The notes under the pieces are model-generated. The model had not been told where the DNA came from. It searched no databases and saw only the letters and a program-made list of their open reading frames with translations. From Desulfosediminicola flagellatus (GTDB taxonomy: Bacteria > Desulfobacterota > Desulfobulbia > Desulfobulbales > Desulfocapsaceae), in the NCBI RefSeq assembly GCF_005116655.2, contig NZ_CP050698.1, positions 6,590,501-6,654,500 on the forward strand: 64,000 bases of DNA. The letters run 5' to 3'. Of this stretch, positions 7,737 through 16,382 are shown piece by piece. Position 1 is the first letter of the stretch. The number at the start of each line of letters is the position of its first letter. The translations under genes were made by a program, and so were the position numbers.

Positions 7737-10700
7737 TCATGTATTTTTGTTTGATAAAATAGTATCAATGGCTTTAGCCAGATCGTGTACGTTGATCGGT
7801 TTCATCAAAAAACCAGTAATACCGTAATAGCTGGCTGACTGTTCGGTTACAGTTTCGCTGTAGCCGGTACAGAGGATGATAGGTATGCTTTGGTTGATTG
7901 TACGTATTTCCTGTATAAGTTGAACCCCTGTCATGTCCGGCATGGTTTGATCTGTTATCACAAGATCATAATTATCTGGATTCTCCCTGAATATTTTCAG
8001 AGTGTCGACACTGCTCTGACTTGCAGTTACCTGATATCCGAGGAGTTTGAGGCTATCTACAACAACCTCCAGGAAATAGGCCTCATCGTCGACAATGAGC
8101 ACTCGTTCTCCATTTCCTACAGGAAGATAATTCTCAGGAGAGCTGTTTCCTTGGGCTACTGCTGCCTCGGTAAGGGGGAGAAATATATCAAAATGTGTTC
8201 CTTTACCTAATGTGGTGTCAATCTCTATCAAGCCCCTGTGGCTCTTGATAATACCTTTAACGACAGCCATACCGAGGCCAGTTCCTTCATTCACTTTTTT
8301 GGTAGTGAAATATGGCTCAAAGATGCGCTCCAGAACTGATGGAGTTATTCCTGAACCTGTATCAGAAATTCGTAGCTGCAGGTATTTGCCAGGTGGAATG
8401 ATCATGGACATGTACTGTTTCGAATCTGTGAGCATCACCTTTTCCAGGGTAATTGTCATCACTCCACCGTTTTCACGCATGGCATGGTAAGCATTCGTGG
8501 CAAGGTTCATAACGACCTGATGAATCTGTGTGGAATCACCAATAATCCTGTCGCTATCTATATCCACCTGTTCCTTGATCTGTATAGTTGTTGGTAATGT
8601 CGAGCGGAGTAGGGCAGCAGCTTCTTTGATCACAGGAATAAGCTGCATAGGCTCCATCACTGAATTGCTGCTTCTGCTGAAACGAAGTATCTGCTGAACA
8701 AGTTCTTTGGCCCGGTAGCCTCCCTCAAGAACGCGTTCGAGATAATTGCGCATTCCAGCCTCAACAGCTGAAGGGTCTTTGTGAAGAGCCAATTCTGTGT
8801 AGCCTATAATGCCGCCAAGTATATTATTGAAGTCGTGCGCAATGCCACCAGCCAGAGTGCCGATCGCTTCACTTTTTTGGGATTGGATCACCTGTTTCTC
8901 CAACGTGGCCTTTTCCTCTGCCAGGACCACCTCTCTGCTCAAGTCATGTATGAAAACACCGAGGTAGAGAGGGATGCTCTCTTCATCCACAACCAGCCAC
9001 CCCCGGATCGAAACAGGCACATTGTCACCATTTTTAGTATGGTAATAGATTTGCAAGGGGTCTTTTTGAGATATACCTGACCTGAGAGCCATGATGGTTT
9101 GGACCAGCATGCTTTGGTATTTTTCAGGGACAAATTTTTTAAAATCTTTACGGACACATTCAGTAAGCACAAAGCCGCTTTTTTTCAGAAAGGCCTTGTT
9201 AACATCAATGATACGCCCTTTAAAATCCAGAAGGACAATCCCCTCCGGGTTGCTGTTATAAAAAGAGCGAAAACGAAATTCACTTTCCCTTAAGGCCCGT
9301 TCTGTATTTTTTCGGTCAGTTATGTCACGAATGATTGCCTGAATGAACTTTTCGCCGGAAAGTTCTATGGTATTCAAACTGACATCAGCATAAAAGAGGG
9401 TTCCGTCAGGACGAGACTGCAGCCACTCAAATTGCCTGGATACGCCTTTTAAAGCCTCGGCCAGATAATATTCCCCTCTTTCAGTAAAGGTATTGCCGTC
9501 GGGCTGTTGCAATGCAGAAAGGTCAGCAGGCGATCGGCCAATGATCTCCTGTTGTGTACACCTGAACATTTCCAGGGTTTTCGCGTTGCAATCAGTAATG
9601 AGACCGTTCTGGATAATAAGGATTGCGTCACTGGCAGCCTCAAACAGTGTTCTGTAGCGTTTTTCGTTTTCTATAAGGGCAATTTCTGCGGTTTTACGCT
9701 GAGAAATATCGGTAATAGTGCCTGCAAGTAAAAGCGGCCTACCCGCAGCATCGCGTTGCATCACTTTGCCACGGTTAAGTATCCATACCCACTCTCCATT
9801 ACGATGCCGCATCCTTAATTCGTTGTTGAAGGCGCTGTCGGAAGAGGTGGTTAAAACGTATCGAAAAATATTTCCTGAATGGTGAAATTCATCAGGATAA
9901 CAGAGCCTTTTCCATGCCTCTATGTTCATCGGAAATTCCTGGTCGGCATACCCCAGCATTTCATACCAGCGGGGGCTGAAATAGGTGGAATCATCTTCAG
10001 GATACCATTCCCATATAGCATCTGAGGTGGCACTTATGGCAAAAGAAAGACGATTTTGACTGCGTAGTAATGCCGCTTCTGCTTTTTTCTGCGAGGTAAT
10101 GTCCTGAATGGCCACAGCAACGCCCACACCGATATCATCGGAGTTAAGTGGTGCTGAAAATAGTGAGACGTTACGCAGGGAACCGTCTTTATGCCTGAAC
10201 AATGTTTCTACATAATTCCGGCCGGTCACGGCCAGTTTTCCATAGAGGGCTGTGCCTACACGATCAAATTCTGCTTCGCTCTCGTATAGCCTGCGAGATG
10301 TTTGATTGAGAAGATCGGATGCTTCATAACCTGTTATCTCACAGAGCCGTTCATTTACTGAACGAAAGGTGCGTCCTTCTATTATAGTCAACCCTACAGG
10401 AACAGCCTGGAAAAGACTCTGCATTTTGGCTTCACTTTGCTGAAGTTTCCTCTCCATTTCCTTTCGTTCTGTAATGTCAACAAACATGCTCACTGCACAG
10501 AGTTCCTTCCCCGATTTAAAGGTAGCAGCTGAATAGATGGCATGGCCTGGTGTACCGTCCTTTTTCACGACTGCAGCTTCCTGAGTGTTGATCCATCCAG
10601 TCTTCAATAAAGCTTGAGCAATCTTATAGCTTTTTTCCTGCTCTGAGGCTGGAAGTAAAGATACAGATGATTTACCTATGACCTCAGCAGCCTGTCTGCC

Positions 10701-12131
10701 GCTAGACTTTTCGTATGCAGGATTAACATCAAGAAAGACCCCATCGGACATACGGTTGATAGCAATACCAAATGGGGCCCGATCGAAAATTGCCCGCCAT
10801 AACGACTCTCGTTCTTTGAGTGCGCGTTTACTTCGGTTTTGCTCTGTAATATCACGAAAAACTGCTTGAAAACTGGATTGTCCTATCAGTTCAATTCTGC
10901 TCAGGCATACCTCTGTCTCCAATACTTCGCCATCCGGCAAGCAAAAATGCCATTCAAAGCTCTCCTCCCCAGCCTGTTCAGCCACGAATCTGCATAGTTC
11001 TGTATCAAATGACACTAAATGGCCATCCTGCTGCCGGGTAAATGAAAGACTGGAAGTCGAGGTGCCGACCAATTCCTGCCGGGATCGCTTGAAAAGCTGC
11101 AATGCCTTGTCGTTACATTGGACTATGTTATCATTAACAATAATGAGAATGGCGGCATGAGCTCCTTCGAATAATGCTCGATAACGCTGTTCGCTCTCCC
11201 GCAGTTTTTCTTCTGCCTGCACACGATGAGTAATATCAAAAATGATCCCTCGTGCTCCGTTTATTACCCCATCGGAATACATTGGCCGTGAAACAACAAG
11301 CGCTGAAAACACACTGCCGTCTTTACGCATTAATGTATATTCTTCAGGGTCCAATATCTCACCAGCGAAAAGGCGCATAAGGCGATCCGAAGCTTTAGGG
11401 CGATCTTCAGGTGTGACAAAGGCGGAATAATCGATCGAATTTTCGATTTCTTGCGGAGTGCAGCCAAAGGTCTTAGACGTCGATACATTAGCGTAGACGA
11501 TCATTCCCTGCAGGTCAGTTTCGAAAATGACCTGAGGCAGGGAATTGATCATGTTACGATACCGATCCTCACTCTTTTTCAGTTGCATATGGGCATGTCT
11601 TTCCTGGAGAACATTCCGCCCCATTTCATTGATTAAGTCGACGAAGAGTTCCAGCTGGCTGGCGGTCTGCTGTACCATTTCCTCAGAGAAAGTGGGTATG
11701 TTTGCTGAAGTTCCTGGATAGGTGGTATGGTCAGTACCCTTGCCCTCGGCAAGGTTTTTTTGTATTTCGATATCGGCCGAGGAGTAATAAAAAAAGCCTA
11801 GAAAAATACTGGCAACCTGTAATCCATCGATAACAATGGGTGCACCGACACTACTCATGCCGCTCTTACAGGTGAAAATAATGGACTTGTCACCACTGTG
11901 AAGTTTTCCTTCAAAGAAATTCTCCACCTCAATACAACTATGTGAAACAGAATGATCTGATATCCCATCATCGTTTTTGCAGAGACATTGCCAATTTTCC
12001 TCAATAACGGCTTGGCCCTCAGAATTAGTAATGATGCATCCTACGTGCATAGATTTACAGAACTTTTGAAAAGCAGGTTTTAGCCTCTCCAAGGGTATTA
12101 ATTGATCAAGGTGTTTGTAGTCTTTTTTCAT
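7737..12131 (-). CDS. Hybrid sensor histidine kinase: PocR, seven PAS, HisKA, HATPase, receiver
   Basis: The 1464-residue cytoplasmic kinase has no transmembrane segment. Positions are counted from an upstream TTG at 12179. They are a PocR-type ligand domain (~25-185, with Cys/His-rich SHSCIE, CLCKND and TCKSGMSS segments), seven PAS domains (~205-325, 328-450, 455-575, 580-700, 705-830, 835-955, 965-1085), then HisKA with GGIAHDFNNIL (phospho-His ~1115). A HATPase (EPYFTTK, GTGLGM) and a C-terminal receiver (VDDE, phospho-acceptor in ITDQTMP, LCTGYS, MKP) follow. The ATG at 12131 (MKKDYKHL) is preferred over the TTG, though neither has a strong ribosome site. The PocR domain suggests sensing of a small metabolite; the ligand is unknown. 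With no separate output domain, it likely passes phosphate to another regulator, possibly the NtrC-type one at 14303-15745. Confidence 0.9.
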   Translation of the reverse strand: MKKDYKHLDQLIPLERLKPAFQKFCKSMHVGCIITNSEGQAVIEENWQCLCKNDDGISDHSVSHSCIEVENFFEGKLHSGDKSIIFTCKSGMSSVGAPIVIDGLQVASIFLGFFYYSSADIEIQKNLAEGKGTDHTTYPGTSANIPTFSEEMVQQTASQLELFVDLINEMGRNVLQERHAHMQLKKSEDRYRNMINSLPQVIFETDLQGMIVYANVSTSKTFGCTPQEIENSIDYSAFVTPEDRPKASDRLMRLFAGEILDPEEYTLMRKDGSVFSALVVSRPMYSDGVINGARGIIFDITHRVQAEEKLRESEQRYRALFEGAHAAILIIVNDNIVQCNDKALQLFKRSRQELVGTSTSSLSFTRQQDGHLVSFDTELCRFVAEQAGEESFEWHFCLPDGEVLETEVCLSRIELIGQSSFQAVFRDITEQNRSKRALKERESLWRAIFDRAPFGIAINRMSDGVFLDVNPAYEKSSGRQAAEVIGKSSVSLLPASEQEKSYKIAQALLKTGWINTQEAAVVKKDGTPGHAIYSAATFKSGKELCAVSMFVDITERKEMERKLQQSEAKMQSLFQAVPVGLTIIEGRTFRSVNERLCEITGYEASDLLNQTSRRLYESEAEFDRVGTALYGKLAVTGRNYVETLFRHKDGSLRNVSLFSAPLNSDDIGVGVAVAIQDITSQKKAEAALLRSQNRLSFAISATSDAIWEWYPEDDSTYFSPRWYEMLGYADQEFPMNIEAWKRLCYPDEFHHSGNIFRYVLTTSSDSAFNNELRMRHRNGEWVWILNRGKVMQRDAAGRPLLLAGTITDISQRKTAEIALIENEKRYRTLFEAASDAILIIQNGLITDCNAKTLEMFRCTQQEIIGRSPADLSALQQPDGNTFTERGEYYLAEALKGVSRQFEWLQSRPDGTLFYADVSLNTIELSGEKFIQAIIRDITDRKNTERALRESEFRFRSFYNSNPEGIVLLDFKGRIIDVNKAFLKKSGFVLTECVRKDFKKFVPEKYQSMLVQTIMALRSGISQKDPLQIYYHTKNGDNVPVSIRGWLVVDEESIPLYLGVFIHDLSREVVLAEEKATLEKQVIQSQKSEAIGTLAGGIAHDFNNILGGIIGYTELALHKDPSAVEAGMRNYLERVLEGGYRAKELVQQILRFSRSSNSVMEPMQLIPVIKEAAALLRSTLPTTIQIKEQVDIDSDRIIGDSTQIHQVVMNLATNAYHAMRENGGVMTITLEKVMLTDSKQYMSMIIPPGKYLQLRISDTGSGITPSVLERIFEPYFTTKKVNEGTGLGMAVVKGIIKSHRGLIEIDTTLGKGTHFDIFLPLTEAAVAQGNSSPENYLPVGNGERVLIVDDEAYFLEVVVDSLKLLGYQVTASQSSVDTLKIFRENPDNYDLVITDQTMPDMTGVQLIQEIRTINQSIPIILCTGYSETVTEQSASYYGITGFLMKPINVHDLAKAIDTILSNKNT

Positions 12132-12319
12132 AGTTGTATCATCTTGTGGTGATGGATCTGCAGAATTCGCCGAGAGCAATGCTTAAACCACAATAAGCAC
12201 GTGTTCGTTTAAACAACAGCCGGTGCTACCAGTTCATTTAGGGATGAAAACGAGTGTGTCCTGTCATGGAATACCTTTACAGGTTTAACCTTTCTCGTCT
12301 TTTTTTATGAGCGAGCCCT

Positions 12320-14020
12320 CTATGCAAGCTTAAAATGTGCAATGATATTTCGTAATTGTTCAGACAACGCATAAAGGCCTTTGGCTCTTTGTCCAACAAC
12401 CTCACTGCCTGATAGGACGTGTGAGGTTAATTGATTGACGTGGCCGATATCCTGTGAAATCGTTGCGGCAACATTTGAGGTCTGACTTACATTCTCATTA
12501 ACCTCTTGAATACCTTCAGATACCTGAGCAATATTTAAGGTGATTTCTGTTGTAGCACTTGACTGTTCTTCAACAGCGGTAGCCATTGTATTGATTATTT
12601 CACTGACGTTATTGATAACCTGGACGACACCGTTTATTTGAGTTACGGTCGATTTTGTCGTTCCCTGCATGTCTTGAATCTTGTCTTTGATGTTCATCGT
12701 TGCGCCGGCAGTCTGCTTTGCCAGTTCCTTAATCTCATTTGCAACAACAGCAAACCCTTTACCCGCATCCCCGGCTCTCGCAGCTTCAATTGTTGCATTA
12801 AGGGCCAGTAGGTTGGTCTGTTCTGAGATTTCGGTAATGACAGCTATTACACTACTGATTTCGTTAGCAGCGTTTCCGAGATTGCTCATGGCTTCTGTGG
12901 CTGAAGCTGCTTGATTCACAGCTGTGCCCGAGATTGAACGTGCTCTTTCGGCATTTTCAGCAATCTCATTGATCGTCGCAGACATCTCTTCTGTAGCAGT
13001 AGCAACCATTGAAACATTAGTAGCCGACTGTTCCATGGCTGCGGCGATGGCACCGATACTTGAACTCATCTCCTCTGCTGAAACAGAAACTGATTCAGAG
13101 CGACCTGTTGTCTCCTGGCTGTCAGCTGTCAACTTGCTCGAAATATCTGTTAAATCTGTAGATGAATGTTTCATTGTTTCGACGCTGTTAACAACTGTCT
13201 CAATGGTGCTTCTTAATTGTTGAGACATCTCATCCATAGCTCTCAGAAAATCGCCAATTTCATCACCACGGGCAGTTGTTATTGTATTACTCAAATCACC
13301 TGCAGCTATTTTCTTTGCAAATGCTACTGCTTCAGCAACCGGTTTACTGATCATCCAGCTCAGAGTGGCACCGATTACGATGCTTATTACTACACCGAGT
13401 AGGATGAAGATGCCGATTCCTGTTCGTGTTTTTTCCCCTGAAACGATCAATAGATCAGTAGCGTTATCAATCATCTTTTCTGCTTCACTGGCCAGCAGAG
13501 AAACACCTTCTTCAAAGAGATAGATATTTTCTTTATTGGAGTTCATCCTTTTATTAGCATCTTGAGGCATGATGTCCTGAGCGACAAGAACCTCATCGGC
13601 AACTGCCAAAAATCCTGATATATAAAGATTATATGCTTGTCTGGCTTTTCGAATAGCCGTTTTTGTATCCTCGGGTATGTGATCTTCACCGTCAGCAATG
13701 GTAATAGCTTCATCAAGGGCTTTAATGGTGTGTTCTGATACTTCATTAAATTTACGAAGATACTCCCGTTGCTTTTCGGGTTTACCGATGTTCAGAAACA
13801 CATCTTTTTCATAACGCCGAAGGGTCAGAGCCATTACTTCTAAGCCTTCTGCTGTCTTTAGTAAGTGCAAATCGTTGTTCACCACATCTTCGACCGAATG
13901 TATCGATGTTGTAATAGACAAAAAGCCCATGCCCCCGACAATCAGGGTAATGAGGGATGTTATCAAAAATCCACCAAGAATTTTTTTCATTAAGGACATG
14001 TTACCAAGTATTGAACGCAT
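12320..14020 (-). CDS. Methyl-accepting chemotaxis protein
   Basis: The 566-residue inner-membrane chemoreceptor has a typical layout. There is a first membrane helix (~12-34), a periplasmic all-helical sensor (~35-198, consistent with a four-helix-bundle or HBM module), a second membrane helix (~200-224), HAMP (~224-276) and a cytoplasmic signalling coiled coil. The conserved tip reads EQTNLLALNATIEAARAGD followed by GKGFAVVANEIKELAKQT (~400-437). The ATG is preceded by AGAGAG. No C-terminal CheR-docking pentapeptide is present; it ends IAHFKLA. No CheA/CheW genes are in the window, so it must feed an array encoded elsewhere. Its ligand is unknown. Confidence 0.95.
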   Translation of the reverse strand: MRSILGNMSLMKKILGGFLITSLITLIVGGMGFLSITTSIHSVEDVVNNDLHLLKTAEGLEVMALTLRRYEKDVFLNIGKPEKQREYLRKFNEVSEHTIKALDEAITIADGEDHIPEDTKTAIRKARQAYNLYISGFLAVADEVLVAQDIMPQDANKRMNSNKENIYLFEEGVSLLASEAEKMIDNATDLLIVSGEKTRTGIGIFILLGVVISIVIGATLSWMISKPVAEAVAFAKKIAAGDLSNTITTARGDEIGDFLRAMDEMSQQLRSTIETVVNSVETMKHSSTDLTDISSKLTADSQETTGRSESVSVSAEEMSSSIGAIAAAMEQSATNVSMVATATEEMSATINEIAENAERARSISGTAVNQAASATEAMSNLGNAANEISSVIAVITEISEQTNLLALNATIEAARAGDAGKGFAVVANEIKELAKQTAGATMNIKDKIQDMQGTTKSTVTQINGVVQVINNVSEIINTMATAVEEQSSATTEITLNIAQVSEGIQEVNENVSQTSNVAATISQDIGHVNQLTSHVLSGSEVVGQRAKGLYALSEQLRNIIAHFKLA

Positions 14021-14302
14021 ACATTTCTCTCTTGTAGTGTTTTTCTATGTAAAAAATAGTTTTTTTACCGTTTGAGTTAATCAATGAAATACGTTCGGTT
14101 GCATGCCTGCGACATGATCATCCTGGGATTGACTTCACCGTCCAAACTCAATTGATATAAGAGACACTGCCAGATGTGTGCCAGAATAGTGTGTTGATCA
14201 CATGCGCAATTAATTCTGCATATTGCGTAATCAGTACGAAGAGGAAAAGTGAAAAATCAATAGCGGGAATACTGCAAAATAGGACAAAGGGTGTGTGTAG
14301 TC

Positions 14303-15745
14303 TTACTTTTTGGGACTGAAATCATTTCCGGCATGGAGAGAATGAATTTTTAATAAGCCATATAATCGAGACCGGCTTAGCCCGGACAACGTGCATGCAG
14401 ATGTGATATTTCCATTAGTCACCGCCATTAACCTCTGCAGATATTGCTTCTCTATACTGTTCAGTTGCAGGCGGCGATACTCTTTAAAAGACTGTAGTGT
14501 TTGAGAATGTGTTGTGTAGCCTGGTGCTTGATGTGGAGTGTCATCTTTGAATTGCTCATTTCTTTTTATAACTTTGGAGCGGATGCTGCACAAACGGATT
14601 TCCTGTGGAAGGTGTATTGGGTATAACACTGGAGCCATCGGGTCAGAGATTATCGCTTTGTCCAGAGTATTCTCCAATTCACGGACATTTCCAGGCCAGG
14701 GATACGAGGCTAACGCTTCAAGAGTTTCCGGGGCGACGCCTTTAATAGGCAGCCGATTACGGCGACAGATCGAAAAAACACAACTCATGGTAAGTTTCTC
14801 GATATCTTCTCCTCGCTCCCGGAGTGGTGGTAGATGGATATTGAAGGTATTCAGACGGAAGAACAAATCACTACGAAACATGTCCTGTCGAACCATGGCC
14901 TCCAGATCCCGGTTTGTAGCAGCAACAAGTCTGAAATTACTTGTATGTTCCTTATCTTTGCCTACTGGCCGATAAACCCGCTCCTGCAGGAGGCGAAGGA
15001 AACTTTTCTGGGTTTCAAGCGGCAATTCGCCAGCCTCATCGAGGAAAAGTGTGCCGCCATTAGCCTGCTCGACCAAACCTTTCCTGTCGCTGTTAGCCCC
15101 CGTAAAGGCACCTTTGGCATGACCGAAAAGGATACTCTCCACAAGATTCTCAGGCAAACTCGCGCAATCAACCACAACGAACGGGTGCTTGTTGCGAGAA
15201 CTGTTGACGTGGATTGCCCTGGCAAACAACTCTTTACCTGTGCCTGTCTCACCGGTGATCAACACTCCGCTATCGGTTTCTGCACAATGGGCAACCTGAT
15301 CAAGACAGAGGTGAAGTGCTTTGCTTTCGCCCACAATCTCGTCACGTTTAAGATTGACATGAGATGAGCGTTGTATCTTTTTTTGATGATACTCAAGTGC
15401 TCTTCGTACATGGAGGATAATTTCCTGCCTGGATAGAGGCTTTTGCAGATAGTCCCAGGCCCCGTTTTTAATTGCCATTTCCGCACCGTGGGCATCGCCC
15501 ATCCCGGTGATTATGATGACCTCTGGAGAAGAAGGGTGTTCTTGAATATACGGCAGCAATTCTAGTCCGTTACCGTCGGGCAAACGCACATCAAGAAAAA
15601 CCAGATCGGTTTCCCGGTTACCCAGCAGGATTTTTCCTTCTTCAAGGCTACCGGCTAAAGCGGTCTCATGTCCTAAGAGTTCACAGTGCTCTGAAAGAAG
15701 ACTTCTAAACGTTGAATCGTCGTCAATAATTACCACATATGCCAT
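14303..15745 (-). CDS. NtrC-family sigma-54-dependent response regulator
   Basis: The 480-residue protein has a receiver (residues 1-120; IDDD acidic pair, phospho-Asp in VFLDVRLP, Lys in LQKPLS), an AAA+ ATPase (~145-375), and a Fis-type HTH at the C-terminus (ITSACTLSGLSRSRLYGLL). The ATPase has Walker A GETGTGKE, an intact GAFTGA sigma-54 contact loop, and ERVYRPVGK. It should activate sigma-54 promoters by enhancer binding. It lies between a chemoreceptor and hybrid kinases on the same strand, with no dedicated adjacent kinase, so its partner is likely one of the hybrid kinases nearby (inference). Start chosen at ATG with GAGATC upstream. A palindromic repeat element lies in the leader region. 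Confidence 0.95.
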   Translation of the reverse strand: MAYVVIIDDDSTFRSLLSEHCELLGHETALAGSLEEGKILLGNRETDLVFLDVRLPDGNGLELLPYIQEHPSSPEVIIITGMGDAHGAEMAIKNGAWDYLQKPLSRQEIILHVRRALEYHQKKIQRSSHVNLKRDEIVGESKALHLCLDQVAHCAETDSGVLITGETGTGKELFARAIHVNSSRNKHPFVVVDCASLPENLVESILFGHAKGAFTGANSDRKGLVEQANGGTLFLDEAGELPLETQKSFLRLLQERVYRPVGKDKEHTSNFRLVAATNRDLEAMVRQDMFRSDLFFRLNTFNIHLPPLRERGEDIEKLTMSCVFSICRRNRLPIKGVAPETLEALASYPWPGNVRELENTLDKAIISDPMAPVLYPIHLPQEIRLCSIRSKVIKRNEQFKDDTPHQAPGYTTHSQTLQSFKEYRRLQLNSIEKQYLQRLMAVTNGNITSACTLSGLSRSRLYGLLKIHSLHAGNDFSPKK

Positions 15746-15809
15746 AGATCAAGATCTCTTTTTTAGGCCAACTCGCTTGAATCATGAATGTATTATTGGT
15801 CACTGCTGC

Positions 15810-15959
15810 CCTGGGAGATTGTCCGAGAATGCTCTTTCTCCCCAACTCTTCGTCATTTTACTAATGATAATGCTATAAATATTAGCCACATAAATCCGCT
15901 TGCTATTGTCAAAATTCCTCGATTTGAGAAGAAATTCCTAATATCGGACACCCTCATGG
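15810..15959. repeat. Palindromic repeat family 1, copy 1 (~150 bp)
   Basis: The element runs from CCTGGGAGATTGTCCGAGAA to a right end with ATATCGGACACCCTCATGG. It is an imperfect long inverted repeat and shares its ends and interior (AACTCTTCG, CTCGATTT) with the copies at 21942-22089 and 34519-34667. This is the most diverged copy, especially at the right end. It sits between the NtrC-type regulator and the next hybrid kinase and carries no coding frame. Confidence 0.7.
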
Positions 15960-15990
15960 ACTGATGCTCTTTAGGGGGGTGGCAAAACTT

Positions 15991-16212
15991 CTAGGGAAAG
16001 GAGGGTGCGCGGTATTCCTCTTTCAATTCTTCTACCATACATATTTCATTGTCAAGGATGGGGCCGATTATCGGTAAAGGTAAACTTGAAATTGTATAAT
16101 ACATCCAGCAATACAATGACTGACTAACCGAATCAGTAAGATTACGCTGCTCTTTCAAAAGCAGGTCAATACGAAAAACAACTACGTCAAAATAGATGTA
16201 TTCTTTGAGCAT
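15991..16212 (-). CDS. Possible small protein (73 aa), unsupported by homology
   Basis: An ATG with an AGGA ribosome-like site 8 bases upstream opens a 73-codon frame. It reads MLKEYIYFDVVVFRIDLLLK, with a Leu/Val-rich N-terminal half and an acidic C-terminal half (EICMVEELKEEYR). It is not recognised. It lies within a 637-bp gap between the NtrC-type regulator and a hybrid kinase, next to a repeat copy. It could equally be a chance frame in AT-rich DNA. Confidence 0.3.
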   Translation of the reverse strand: MLKEYIYFDVVVFRIDLLLKEQRNLTDSVSQSLYCWMYYTISSLPLPIIGPILDNEICMVEELKEEYRAPSFP

Positions 16213-16382
16213 AATAGCATCCTGCAGTTTCCCTGACTCTTGGCAATTAAGGGCTTACGGTCATGTATATTGCGAGCGTTAATTTTTCGACGGTAACACC
16301 GAGTTGAGCAGGTAAGTAAAGACTCCGTAGAAAGGTATTCTGCTACTTTTTGAGATTTCGAAAAATTTGCACTTGAGTGAAT

